From: Paratrimastix pyriformis
Taxonomy: Eukaryota > Preaxostyla > Paratrimastigidae
NCBI GenBank assembly: GCA_027972325.1
Contig: JAPMOS010000011.1
Coordinates: forward strand, 741,112-805,111
Reading direction: 5' to 3'
DNA: 64,000 bases
The number at the start of each line of letters is the position of its first letter. Within the stretch, counting starts at the first letter, position 1. Below the pieces are notes generated by a model. The model made no database searches and was not told where the DNA came from. It saw only the letters and a list, made by a program, of their open reading frames with translations. A program made the translations under genes and the position numbers. This document shows, piece by piece, positions 11,801 through 22,282 of this stretch.

Positions 11801-14800
11801 TCGCGGTCGCCGTCGCGGTCCCGGTCGGGCTCGCTGAGCTCGTCGCCCTCGGCCGTCCGATCGGCCTCGGTGCCGCCGTCGGGAGCCCCCGAGCGCTGGC
11901 TCACGTCCCGGGAGCCGTCCCGACGGGCCTCCTCGCCCTCGCCCTCGCCCTCGCCCTCGCCCTCGCCCTCGCCATCTTCCTCAGGAGGGCCTCTCTGGGC
12001 GCGGGGATTCTCCTCGAAGGCCTCACCGGATGTGGGTGGCGACGAGCGGGCCCGGCCGCCCATGATCTGCAACGATCCCCCACCGCCGTGAGCAATGAGC
12101 GAGCCATGCATGGCTGGGTGGGTGGCTGGGTGGGTGGGGTGGGGGGGAGAGCGGGCATGGCATCCCGGCGAGGGCGGGCGGGCGACGGGAGGGGCGGGGG
12201 CGCCGACCTGGGCGAAGATCTCCTCCTCCTCGGAGACCAGCTTGCGGTAGCAGCGGTCCGGGTCGGACATATCGAGCAGGCTGTGTGCGATCCGGAGCTG
12301 GTTCAGCTGCGACTGGTGCCGCGCCCCGATGGGGCTGGCCCGGCACATGCGGTAGTTGGGCGGCACCCGCTGGGCACACTCCTCCACGGCGGCCCCGAAG
12401 GGCATCCCGGCCACGTCGGCGCTGGTCAGCGGGGTCAGCAGCCACAGCAGCTGGGCCGACACATACAGGGCCCCTGGGCCTGGGCTGCGGGCGCCGTGAG
12501 GAGACGAGACCAGGCCGGGAATGGTCAGTGAGAAGGGATGGCCGGCCGGGAATGGTCAGTGAGGAGACGAGACCAGGCCGGGAATGGTCAGCGAGAAGGG
12601 ATGGCCGGCCGGGGGGTCGGGGTGGGTGTGGTGGTTGCGGGCTTGTGGGTGGGGGTGGGGGTGGGGGTGGGTGGGGATGGGCGGGGATGGGTGGGGATGG
12701 GTGGGGATGGGTGGGGATGGGTGGGGATGGGCGGGGATGGGCGGGGATGGGCGGGGATGGGCGGGGTGGTGGCGCACGGACCCTTGGCGGCCAGGGCGCA
12801 GGCGCGCCGGTAGGCCCCGCCGAAGTCGCGGATGCGGAGGGCGTGCACAATGCGGTCGAAGGCCGCTTGGTGAGGGTCGGCCTCTTTGCGGGCCGGGACG
12901 GCGGTGGTCGGGGGCGGAGGGGGCCAGCCAGAGCGGGGGCCCTTGCCTGGCCGGGCGGGGTGGAGGGCGGCATCCTGGAAGGCCTCCAGGTGGGCCCGGA
13001 GGAGGTCGTTCTGCTCGTCGGGCTCCAGCAGCAGGGCCGGCAGCGAGATGGCCAGGCCCTCCATCGTCAGGGCGCTCGGGGTGGGCCCCGGGGGGGCGGC
13101 GGGGCTCTTCGGGGGCGCCGCCTCGGCGGGCGCAACCGGAGGGGCCGAGGCGGCCGGGGCGGGCTGGTCGTCGGGGTGGGGCTGGTCCGCCGCCCCGGCC
13201 GAGGGGGCGCTCTTGTGGCGGCGGTGGCCCGTTCGGGTCTTCCTGGAGGCCTTCTTGGGGGCCTTCTTGGGGGCCCTCGGGGCTGCCCGCCGTGCGCCGC
13301 GACGGACTGACCCCCTCCGGGCCGGGGCGTCCTCGGCACCATCCTCGGCGTCCTCATCGGGGTCGCCTTCGTCCTCCTCGTCCCGCTCTTCGCCCTCTTC
13401 GTCCTCGTCGCCCTCCTCGCCCTCCTCCTCCTCCTGAGCGGCCACGTCGCTGCGGGCGTCGGACTCGTTCGCCTCGTCGCCCTCCTCGTCGCCCTCCTCG
13501 TCGCCCTCCTCGTCGCCTTCTTCGCCCTCCTCCTCGCCGTCCTCCTCGTCTTCTTCGCCACCGTCGCCCTCCTCGCCCGACTGGGCGGCCCAGCGCTCGC
13601 GTCCGCGCGGGCCTGTGGGGGTCTTGAGCGGGGGCGGCGGCACGGGGGCGGCGGGCTTGGGGGCGGCCGGGTCGGGGGCGTCGCTGTCGTCGCTGTCGTC
13701 CGATGATGAGATGTCCTCGGCCGGGCCGCCCGGGGCTGCCGAGTCGGCCGGCGCGGACGCCGGGGCCGGGGCGACGGGGGCCGGGGCCGGGGCGGCCGAG
13801 TCGGCGGGGTTCTTGAGGGGCAGCGGGGCCGCCAGGGCCACCACCAGGGCCGGGTTGAGCAGCTGGGTCGAGACGACCCCCGTCGTGCCCACCGCAACCG
13901 CCATCCCGGGGATGTGCTGCGCCCAGCCCAGGGCCGCCACCCCGTCGTCGCCGCACTTCCACTGGGCCACAACCTGGCCGTGGTGCCCCATGAAGGGCGT
14001 GCCCCAAAAGACGAGCAATGAGAGGAGGAGATGGAGGAGGGGATGGAAGAGGAGATGGAAGAGGGGATGGAAGAGGATATGGAGGGGGGGATGGAGGGGG
14101 GGATGGAGGGATGGGATGCGAGGGCATGGCCATGGTTCCCAATCCATGGAGGCGCTCAGGGCCGGGCAGCTCAAATCAGAGGTCGGCATCAGGCGATCGG
14201 GCAGGCATTTCAGGGCACAGGGCGGGGCGGGAGGGCAGGGCGGGGCGAGGGCAGGGCGGGGCGGGGCGGGGCGGGCGGGGCGGGGCGGGGCAGGGCGGGG
14301 CGGGGCGGGGCGGGGCGGGGCGGGCGCGCCTGCTGGGCGGACCTGCCCGTGTTGCGGACGTCCCAGACGTGGACGACCCCGTCCTCGCCGGCCGAGGCGG
14401 CCCAGTGGTGGACGAAGGGGTTCCAGGAAACCCCGCGCACGCCGCCCCGGTGGGCCACCGCAGCCCGCCAGGAAATCTGCGATGGAGCGCAGAGCAGGGC
14501 CAGGGTCGTGGATGAGCGAAGGGTCGTGGATGAGCGAGGGATGATGGGCCGGCCGCACAGAAATAATGGGGTGGCGGGTATGGCGACGGCGGATGGGCGG
14601 ACCCGGTGGTGGCGAGGGCGGGTCCGGGTCGGCGGCGACGTCGTCCGTGTCCGTGACGAGGGCTGCGGGCCCTCCGGGGCGCGCAGGTCGACCAGCTGCA
14701 GGCCGCGGGACATCCCCCCCAGCAGGAACTCGCACTCGCTGCCCGGCCGCCAGGCGGCTGCCGTCACGGGCGCATAGCTGACGCGCCGAGTGGCGGCCGG

Positions 14801-15260
14801 AGCCTGTAGAAGGAGAGCGCGCGCGGTGAGGAGTTGGAAAACGGGGAAGCAACGGGGGCGACATGGTCACCGCCGCCCCCCAGGCCATGACCCACCAAGC
14901 CCCTGGGGGGGGGGGGCCGACCTGAGGGTGCTCGAGGTCCCACAGGCGCGCACCGCAATTTTGGAGCTCAAGGAGCTTGGTGGGCGCGACCCCGGCGAGC
15001 TCCAGTTTGGTGGTGCGTCGGGAGGAGGGGAACGACCCCGGGTGAGGCGGGGGGGGCTCATCCTGAGGGGGGCCTTTCAGGCGACCCGCTTCGGAAAAGG
15101 CGATCGCCCCACCAGACTTCTGGGCGGTGGAGCAGATGACAATCTCCGAGGCCGTGCTGGTGCCGGTCCCGGTGAGCCCCACCGCCAGGACGGTCCCCGC
15201 CCATGAGATGGCCGAAGGCGTGAAGGTGCCGTCTCCCATCCGGAGCGAGATTCGGTTCAT
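8852..15260 (-). CDS. large WD40-repeat protein with acidic low-complexity centre and helical C-terminus
   Basis: A multi-exon minus-strand gene with stop at 8852-8854. The N-terminal exons hold WD40 blades: CGARLWDLEHPQ (about 14930-14955), VTAAAWRPG and LQLVDLRAPEG (about 14690-14765), GVRGVSWNPF and DGVVHVWDVRN (about 14350-14450), then VAALGWAQHIPG. Blade order and spacing recall the Sec31/EIPR1 type. A helical stretch (DRIVHALRIRDFGGAYRRAC, about 12810-12870) could be the ACE1-like solenoid of Sec31, but this is inference. A long acidic D/E/R region (about 10600-12060) includes an RDRDGD repeat, and the C-terminal exons (8852-10130) are helical. Donors read from the minus strand are GTCCG, e.g. 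near 14342, 12778, 10607 and 9709. The start at 15260 is the first Met before WD-like sequence; an open frame continues to 15566. Two adjacent genes are not excluded. Confidence 0.55.
10133..10257 (+). repeat. intronic AGGAGGCGCAAC units and poly(G)
   Basis: Four copies of an AGGAGGCGCAACA-type unit (10136-10186) and a G run (about 10232-10257) lie in an intron of the minus-strand WD40 gene. Confidence 0.8.
11742..11830 (-). repeat. coding repeat (Arg-Asp-Arg-Asp-Gly-Asp)
   Basis: A CGTCGCGATCCC-type 12-mer repeats in frame within an exon of the WD40 gene and encodes RDRDGD units grading into DGDGDGDEDED. It is charged and probably disordered. Unlike the intron arrays it keeps a 3n period. 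Confidence 0.75.
12650..12770 (+). repeat. GGGGATGGGTG minisatellite in a WD40-gene intron
   Basis: About ten 11-12-bp units (GGGGATGGGTG/GGGGATGGGCG), just inside the minus-strand donor near 12778 (reads GTCCGTGC). Confidence 0.85.
14022..14335 (+). repeat. GGAGATGGA-type and GGCGGGGC arrays in a WD40-gene intron
   Basis: GGAGATGGAAGAGGGGAT units (14026-14112) and GGCGGGGC units (14218-14330) flank about 100 bp of unique intron sequence. Confidence 0.85.
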
Positions 15261-15775
15261 TGGATCGGGAGAGGGGGCCACGGGGGCACGAGAGCGAGAA
15301 TGCGAAGGAGCAGGGAAGGCGATCGAAGGGAGTCCCACGAGCTGAAGGAATCGGGAGGAAGGAGAGGATCCAGTCGCAATCACGAGCCCGGAGTGCGATC
15401 GATGGAATCCCGCCGAAAAGAAAACATTCGGTTGTTGAGACTCCCCGAGAGAAGGCCACCGGGGGCCGTGAATTACGGCGTTGTTCTCCATAATAATCTC
15501 TCGTGCTTCTTCATCGGGTTGTGGGTGCCAGACCCGTGAGTTGTCAAAGAGATGGTGGCGCCACATGGCTCACTAAATATGCTGCCGCGTGGATTTTTCA
15601 ACGCCGACTCAGTTACGAAGCGAGCTTCCCTCACGCGTGGGTTAGCGAGGCTGCCTCCTTTTTTTTTGTTTCGAAGTCAGCGGGGGAAAGCACGATAATT
15701 CAAGAGACCTGACCATCGCCAGCAAGCTACTGACGAGCGAAGGTGGGGAAAAAAAAGAAACGAAAACGAACTCGC
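15261..15775. other. gap between two minus-strand genes
   Basis: An open minus-strand frame extends from the proposed WD40-gene start up to 15566 and may be 5' UTR or extra N-terminus. 15567-15775 is AT-richer and holds no recognised gene; it includes a T run at 15659-15667 and A-rich DNA just after the ACL4-like stop. Confidence 0.4.
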
Positions 15776-18460
15776 TCATCGGCCCCTTTGGGCGAGATCG
15801 TCTTCCTCCTCCTCTTCGACAGCGACCGCACCTCTGCGACCAGACGTGGTTGGGTGGGCAGCGGTCGGAGCACCTTGGGCCGGCTGGGTGGCCAAAGGCA
15901 TCGCGGCAGCGTCCTCCTCCTCCTCTTCTTCTTCCTCCTCCTCGCTTTCGTCCCCCCCTTCCAGATTGCCTGTTGGTGGCTCGGGCTCGGGGTCCTGTCC
16001 ACCACAGTCGATCGGGAACACCAAAACAGATGAAGCGACATGGGTTAAAACGACCCGCCCCTCGCGGGGAGGCTGTTGCAACAGAGGCAAAGGAGGAGGC
16101 ACAGGAGCAGAAGACCGACCTCGGGGGGCGGGGGACCCACCTCGGCCGCGAGGCGGTCCAGGACAGGCTTGTGGTGTTCGAACTCGGGGTCGGGCTCCTG
16201 CTCGTAGATCAGCTGGGCCTTGCGGGCAAACTGCGCAGCCGGCCCCAGCCGGCCCAGCCGCTGGTTGACCAGGCCCAGAAGAAGAAGCACCTCTGCGGGC
16301 AACCACCAAGGGAGGGGACGATGAACCCACCAGACAGTGCGCACAGGAAGACCACCGCGAGAAGTGAAGGCACAGTCCACGAGGGAAGCGCCAGAATCAA
16401 GCAGTGCCCACCCATGTCTGGCACAGGCAGACAGGCACAGGCAGGCAGACAGGCACAGGCAGACAGGCACAGGCAGACAGGCACAGGCAGGCAGACAGGC
16501 ACAGGCAGACAGGCGCAGGCAGACAGGCGCAGGCAGACAGGCGCAGGCAGACAGGCGCAGGCAGACAGGCGCAGGCAGACAGGCGCAGGCAGACAGACCG
16601 AAGTCCTCGTCTTGGTAGTGGTAGAGGAAGTTGAGGACCCGCTCGGCCGTGGGGAACTCCTCCAGCTCCACCAGGAGGCGGCCGCTCTTGAGCAGCACAT
16701 CCAGGGGCGGAAGCGACTCCTCGTCCACTGAGGAGAGTGGGCACCCAGGAAGGGTGAGACCGGGAGCAGAGGTGAGGCGGGGAGGGGGGGAGGGAGGGTG
16801 GGGAGCGGCTTGGCACGCGGAGGGGTACGGACGCTGCTCGGGGTCGAAGTCACTCTCGGGGATCAGGGGCAGCCACTGGCCGACCGACTGCATCAGGGCC
16901 GCGTGTGCCTCCTCGCGCCGCCCCTGACCGATTCGAAGATGGGCCAGCGCCTACACGGTCCGAAAGGGCGCCATGTGAGCGGAAAAGGCGGGGAACCAGG
17001 GCAAGCGGACAAAGAGCACCTCGGGGGCCTGCGGGTTGATCTCGGCCGCCTTTTGCAGGGTGGCCTCGCAGTTGGCGATCGAGTCGGGCTGCTCGCTGCC
17101 CACAGAGAACCGCCCACAGAGAACCGCCCACAGAGAACCGCCCACAGAGAACCGCCCACAGAGAACCGCCCACAGAGAACCGCCCACAGAGAACCGCCCA
17201 CAGAGAACCGCCCACAGAGAACCGCCCACAGAGAACCGCCCACAGAGAACCGCCCACAGAGAACCGCCCACAGAGAACCACGCAAATCGACCCGCAAAAT
17301 CGGTCAACCTCTGGACAGCGGAGACTGGCTGGCGGGGTGCGTGCGGAAGTGGCGCGGGAAGTGGCGCGGGAAGTGGCGCGGGAAGTGGCCGCGGGAAGTG
17401 GCGCGGGAAGTGGCGCGGGAAGTGGCGCGGGAAGTGGCGCGGGAAGTGGCGCGGGAAGTGGCGCGGGAAGTGGTGCGGGAAGTGGCGCGGGGCGCGGGTG
17501 CGGGGCGCGGGTGCGGACCCCAGATCGGTCATGTAAACTTCGGCCCATGAAACGTACGCGCTCACGATGTCTTGGTCGATGGAGGGTAAGTTCCCGATTT
17601 CCTGGGATACCGGAGGTGAATAAGTGATGTGATGCAAGCTTCCACCACCACCCACCACCCACCACCACCCACTCCACGCCACCCACCACCCACTCCACGC
17701 CACCCACTCCACGCCACCCACTCCACGCCACCCACTCCACGCCACCCACTCCACGCCACCCACTCCACGCCACCCACCACCCACTCCACGCCACCCACTC
17801 CACTCCACGCCACCCACTGCACGCCACCCACTGCACGCCACCCACTCCACGCCACCCACCACCCACTACACCACGCCACGCCACCCACCACCCACTACAC
17901 CACGCCACGCTCCCGGGTCCATCCCTACAGACAAGGCCCTGCGCCACGTTCGCACGTTCGGCCATTAGCAACTCGACGCCTTTTGAAAAGTATTGGATGG
18001 CCTCCTGACCCCGGCACATCTGCATTCGACGGGAGTGAGACCGGGGGGGGGGGGCGGAGGCAGACAGTGGCAATGTTGAGGAACTTGCATGGATTATGGC
18101 CTTCATCAAGTTCGATTGAATGCCGAATGTACTGACGTAAAGGATCGCTCGGTGAGATTGGAGGAAGCCGAGCGTGCAGACATTTTTTGCTTGATCGGGA
18201 TCAACTTCACTCAAAATCTCGCCCAGCGTATCCAGTAGCTGCCAACGGAAAGGACCCATCAATACCGTTCATGTAAAATCGGCGGGACAGACATCGACAT
18301 TGTCAGGAGCGATCAGAACAAGACGCTGCAATTCAGGAAGGGCGCTGAGTGGATCTTGGACGGCCATATCGAGGGCCTCCCGAATCTGTGTACCCAAGTT
18401 GCGCACCTTCTTTGTCGTGCTCTTCACCCCACCCTTGGCTCCCTTCTTCTTGGGCGGCAT
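15776..18460 (-). CDS. ACL4: ACL4-like TPR protein (probable assembly chaperone of ribosomal protein uL4)
   Basis: This is read as a tetratricopeptide chaperone. It starts MPPKKKGAKGG at 18460; exon 1 (18293-18460) and exon 2 (18182-18238, LLDTLGEILSEVDPDQAKN) are exact 56- and 19-codon exons joined in phase. TPR-like helices follow: EAIQYFSKGVELLMAER (about 17945-17995), ATLQKAAEINPQAPEVL, an exon around 16850-16965, SGRLLVELEEFPTAERVLNF (about 16630-16690), and LGRLGPAAQFARKAQLIYEQ (about 16200-16250). The C-terminus is a glutamate tract ending at TGA 15776-15778, like the acidic tail of yeast Acl4. Donors read GTCTGTCC, GTCTGCAC, GTCTGTAG, GTCCGCTT, GTCCGTAC, GTCTGTCT and one GTGGGTCC. It diverges from GPN1 across 37 bp. 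The Acl4 assignment rests on architecture; another TPR protein is possible. Confidence 0.6.
16428..16592 (+). repeat. AGACAGGCRCAGGC minisatellite in an ACL4-like intron
   Basis: About 12 copies of a 14-bp AGACAGGCACAGGC / AGACAGGCGCAGGC unit immediately inside the minus-strand GTCTGTCT donor. Confidence 0.9.
17098..17278 (+). repeat. AGAACCGCCCACAG 14-bp minisatellite
   Basis: About 13 near-identical copies of AGAACCGCCCACAG, reaching the minus-strand 3' splice site of the EATLQKAAEIN exon. Confidence 0.9.
17342..17505 (+). repeat. GGAAGTGGCGCG 12-bp minisatellite
   Basis: About 13 copies of GGAAGTGGCGCG in the same intron as the preceding 14-bp array; two unrelated arrays share one intron. 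Confidence 0.9.
17640..17912 (+). repeat. CACGCCACCCACTC 14-bp minisatellite
   Basis: About 17 imperfect copies of CACGCCACCCACTC with CACCACC variants fill the next intron of the ACL4-like gene. Confidence 0.88.
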
Positions 18461-18497
18461 GTTGCTTTCCGCACGGGCCTCTGTTCCCCTGGCACGG
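18461..18497. promoter_or_regulatory. 37-bp bidirectional start region, ACL4-like / GPN1
   Basis: Only 37 bases separate the two divergent ATG codons (18458-18460 minus, 18498-18500 plus). Promoter elements must be shared or lie inside the opposing genes. No TATA box is visible. Confidence 0.6.
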
Positions 18498-19167
18498 ATG
18501 CAGATCGAGCAGGCGCCCCCGGAAACCCCCGTTGCTGCCACCGTGGAGAAGCCAGTGGCTCCGAGCACTACCACTCCCGTCCCTCTCGCAGATGGATCTG
18601 TCCCAAATCCGGCCAAGAAGAAGCCAGTCGTTTGCATTCTCATTGGGATGGCCGGATCGGGGAAGACCACTCTCATGCAGGTCTCCTTGGGTTGTTTGGG
18701 AAAAGCCGTCAAGCGATCCCCTTTTCTTTTTTGATTGCAGAGAATCAATGCCGAACTCCGGCAGAGACACAAAAAAGGGTACATCATTAACTTGGATCCT
18801 GCTGTTACGTACATGCCTTACAAGCCAAATATCGACATTCGAGAAACGGTGAACTACAAAGAAGTTATGAAGCAGTCTGTACCGCTTTGAATGCGCCTCC
18901 AACCTCTGCCTAGGTATGGGCTTGGCCCGAACGGGGGCATCCTCACCTCGCTCAACCTTTTCGCGACACGGTTTGACCAAGTGTTGGGCTTCTTGGAAAA
19001 ACGCCAGGATAAGCTCGAGTTCGTCCCACCCTCCCACGCTCGACACTCTTTCACACTTTTCCCCCTCCCCGCTCAGTTACATTTTCCTGGACACCCCGGG
19101 TCAGATCGAGGTTTTCACCTGGTCAGCATCAGGCCAAGTCCGCGGATCCCCCCCCCCCCCCCACTTC

Positions 19168-19219
<52 letters not shown>

Positions 19220-20582
19220 CACCATATGATTCCATCCGCTCTGGCACCTGTGTCGCATATGTCATGGATACGCCCCGCTCCGTCGCCCCAACGACGTTCA
19301 TGTCGAATATGCTCTATTCATGCAGGTCTGTCGCAAATCGAACGCGCCCATTTTGCTCATTTTGGCACGACCCCGCCTCCTTTGGGGCCAGTATCATGTA
19401 CAAGACCAAGCTTCCCATGATTGTGCTCTTCAACAAGATCGACATCCAGCCCCACGAGACCCTCCTCCGCTGGATGGCCGACCTGGAGTGCTTCCAGGAG
19501 GCCCTTCGCCAGGACGAGTCCTACTCGACCAACCTGACCCACTCGATGGCACTCGTCCTCGACGAGTTCTACGCCAACCTCTCGGTCGGCATGCCGCACT
19601 CCCCCCCCCCCCCCCCCCCCCCGGATCTCCTTGCGTTCTCTCCAACGACTGAGGGACGGATTGACGTTGCCCGTGGTTGTTCTCCCTCCTTGTGCAGCGT
19701 GTGGGCGTCTCGGCCACGACGGGGCAGGGGATTCCACAGTTCTTCGAGCTGCTCGCTGGGGCCGAGCGCGAATACGCCGAGTCTGCTGTCCCTCCATCCA
19801 CCGATTTGTCTCACCATCTCCCACCCAACCCGCAGATTCTATTTGCCGCATCGCGAAGCCGCCCTCCAGCGGAAGGTCTGGCTGGCTGCTTTTCCGGATC
19901 ATCCGACCTGTCCTGTCTCTGTGGTGCAGGCCAAGTTGGAAGAGGAGCGTCAGGCTCGCGAGATGGCCAAGGTCCGCAAGGAAATGGCTGGCGTGGCCAT
20001 CAGCGAGCGTCAGAGCCAGCCCCCGGCGGCAGAGGACCTGCTCCGCGTCCGAAGGCGGCGCCACGACGACGAGGATGACGAGGACGCGGACGGCCGCGAG
20101 GCTCGCTACAGGCGCGAGGACGAGGACGAAGACGCCTTCTACGCCGACGGCCAGGAGGACGATGGCGAGGAGACCGCCGAGGGCGAGGAGTGGATGATCC
20201 AGGGAGGCGACCGTTACCCGGACCGGCCCCTGGTGGCCGAGAGCGCCGAGGAGGACGAATGCGAAGGTGTGCAGCGCCCAGACGACGCAGCATGTATGGG
20301 TGGCTAACTTATCTCCCCTCCCACCCCAGTGACGTTCCAGGGTCGCACAAGGGAACGGCCTGCCGCGCCACCTGCCCAAGACAGCAGCGCCAGCAGCGCC
20401 CCCAGCAAGCCAGCCCAAGGTTCGACGACCTTGACAGAGAGAGCCACCAGGGCGGAGAAAGAAGGTCCGTGCGGGGCTCTCGATTCGCCACCAAACTCAT
20501 GGGTTCATTTCCCTTTTGTGATCTTTGGTGATGGATGAACGGCGCAGAGTTCCAGCAATTTATGCGCTCCATGCTCCACTAG
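18498..20582 (+). CDS. GPN1: GPN-loop GTPase 1 (XAB1/Npa3)
   Basis: GPN1 is a cytosolic GTPase needed for assembly and nuclear import of RNA polymerase II. Visible motifs: P-loop GMAGSGKTT (exon 18498-18680), [10 protein letters not shown] (18741-18874), the family-defining GPN loop [13 protein letters not shown] (18914-19018), [15 protein letters not shown] (19077-19137), YVMDTPRS and TFMSNMLYS, then [16 protein letters not shown] (G4) and [11 protein letters not shown]. The C-terminus is a coiled, acidic tail ending [10 protein letters not shown] with TAG at 20580-20582. Donors: GTCTCCTT, GTCTGTAC (18875), GTTCGTCC (19019), GTCCGCGG (19138), GTCTGTCG, GTCGGCAT, GTCTGCTG, GTCTGGCT, GTCCGTGC. 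The intron beginning at 19138 ends in a CA repeat with no AG before the next required exon. Confidence 0.93.
19164..19217 (+). repeat. (CA)n microsatellite in GPN1
   Basis: A C run (19148-19163) then about 24 CA dinucleotides between the WSASGQ exon and the [13 protein letters not shown] exon. No AG dinucleotide follows the repeat before coding sequence resumes. Confidence 0.9.
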
Positions 20583-20683
20583 CCTCCGCCGAACTAACAC
20601 CCTGTTCATTACAGAGTCCCATTTTTCCTGACCCAGAACAAAAGGTGGGGGTACTATATAATGAGGCGGGAGGCCGGGCCCGC

Positions 20684-21262
20684 TCAGCGTCTCTCGGGGA
20701 TGTGCTGCGAGCAGATCAAGGTATATTCTTTTTCTGTGGCAGGCAAGATTCGGAATGAGCCCAACGATCCACAGTAGGCCAAATCGGAGCAGACCTGGTG
20801 CGATCATGATCTCAACCCGATGCGTCGTGCGGATTCGGAGGAAGGAAAGATCATTCTGAGTCCCAAGTTTCGAAGTTTTGGTGACGGGGGAAGTAAGCCC
20901 CAGACCGATGGGTCCAGATCGCGAACAGCGGAACGTGCTTGAGCGGCCAGAGCGGTACACTGTTCCGCGTAAAGATCTGCTTGCGCTTGAATTGGGCTCA
21001 AAGGATCACGGGCAATAATTCTTCGGTGAGCCTTTTCGTTGTGTGTGATGATAATACCATCGACATCTACGACACTAGTCAGAACAAGCCCAAAGAAGTT
21101 CCCCGACCAGGATGATCCTTGATCCGATTCAAGGTTTCTTCGATCTCGCTTTGGTGTGCTGATGGGGAAACGTGAATGGTGGGTGCTGTGAGCGAAAAGA
21201 AGAACTCGATCCCGCTGCAGACAGGCAGGAGCCGCAGAAACAGCAGCAGCCGAAGCTTCCAT
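20684..21262 (-). CDS. DYNLRB: roadblock/LC7 dynein light chain
   Basis: This encodes the roadblock-type light chain of cytoplasmic or axonemal dynein, a small alpha/beta dimer on the intermediate chain. Spliced exons give MEASAAAVSAAPA, then HQSEIEETLNRIKDHP, DVDGIIITHNEKAHRR through ARSAVRDLDPS, NDLSFLRIRTTHRVEIMIAP and a final KEYTLICSQHIPERR before TGA (20684-20686). The blocks RDLDPxNDLxFLRIR and EIMIAP are diagnostic of the family. Total about 110 residues, slightly longer than the human 96 through its N-terminus. Donors are GTCTGCAG, GTCGGGGA, GTCTGGGG and GTCTGCTC. It converges on GPN1 with 101 bp between stops. Presence suggests dynein transport and possibly cilia. Confidence 0.9.
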
Positions 21263-21414
21263 GACCTTTGGACTGGATGGTAAAACCGTGGCGTTCGAAT
21301 TTTGAGAAATGAAGCGAGGGGACGGCCGGCAATCAGATCACGCACACCACCACAAAAAACTGTACATATCAACAAACAAAAGAGAATCGAGAAAAGAAAG
21401 CTCCGACGATTCCT

Positions 21415-22054
21415 TCATTGCGGCGGTTGAGGGGCGGATTTCGCCTTAATCGCGCGTTCACGTCCTTCCTCGACCTTCCGAATCTCCGATTGGGCTCGAG
21501 CGACACGCTCCAACTCCGCACGCTCGTGTCTCTCGCGGCCCTCGTCGATCTGGCGCGCCAGGTCTTTGAGAGTGTGTGTAGCCTCTTCTTGCTCGCTCTT
21601 TCGATGTTCCTCCGACTTCCGGCGAGCCTTTTCTGCCTCCTCCTTGCCGATGGAGGCGCGCCGTTCGGTTGCCCTCTCCGCGCGGGCGGCAGCCTCCAAG
21701 CTCCGCTGCACGAGAAATTTTGGTGTGGTTTGGATCAAGACGCAGCCAGACTTGCTGATGAATATTTGCTTCTTGTTGGATGCATTCAGCAGAGGCGCTC
21801 TTCTGGAGGCGGGCGACATCTGCAGCATGGGCGCTCTCCTTATGGGCCTTCTGCTGTCGGTCGTGCAGAGCTTCTTCATGTGCTCTTTCTGCGTGCCTTT
21901 GTCGCGACGCGAGCTCGTAATTGACCAGAGCAGGATTGAGGACCTCGCTCTCCAAACGGAGAGCCACCTCAGGCTTCCGGGGCGACTTCGGGAGGGGCAC
22001 TTCGATGCAGACAGGACGGGGAGGCGGAATTGCGATAGTGGGACCTCCTTGCAT
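21415..22054 (-). CDS. coiled-coil protein, paralog of the gene at 54598-55244
   Basis: Two exons joined by a GTCTGGCT...GTGCAG intron give a protein of about 195 residues. The N-terminal block is CIEVPLPKSPRKPEVALRLE, followed by an uninterrupted Glu/Arg/Ala-rich helix (ERAHEEALHDRQQKAHKE, later EAEKARRKSEEHRKSEQEE) to TGA at 21415-21417. The gene at 54598-55244 has the same layout, with KIEVPLNKSPSKPDIAVRLE. The short proline/serine head before a single long charged helix recalls stathmin-like microtubule regulators, but the match is general; stathmin is only a hypothesis. Met at 22054 is the first in frame before the conserved block. Confidence 0.65.
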
Positions 22055-22282
22055 AAATGGTGTTTTCTTCTTTTTTTTTGGATCTCGTGAGTGGATAGAG
22101 GGATGGGCATTGATGACGTCCCCCAAAGTGCGCCAAATTTGAGAAGCATGTGGTGGCGAAGCGGGGGGGTCTATCCAGAAGACACACAACAACGAGAACA
22201 AAATACGGTGGTTCGAAAAGGAGGGAAATTTAATAATAGCAAACACCTGGGAATGGTTCGTCGTCGATGTACAATAGTCTCA

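Noticed and set aside
16430-17912. Regularly spaced repeats resembling a CRISPR array
   Set aside because: Units are contiguous tandem repeats without unique spacers, in introns of a eukaryotic gene.
20650-20664. TATATAAT-like sequence as a promoter
   Set aside because: It lies between the convergent 3' ends of GPN1 and the roadblock gene, so it has no gene to drive.
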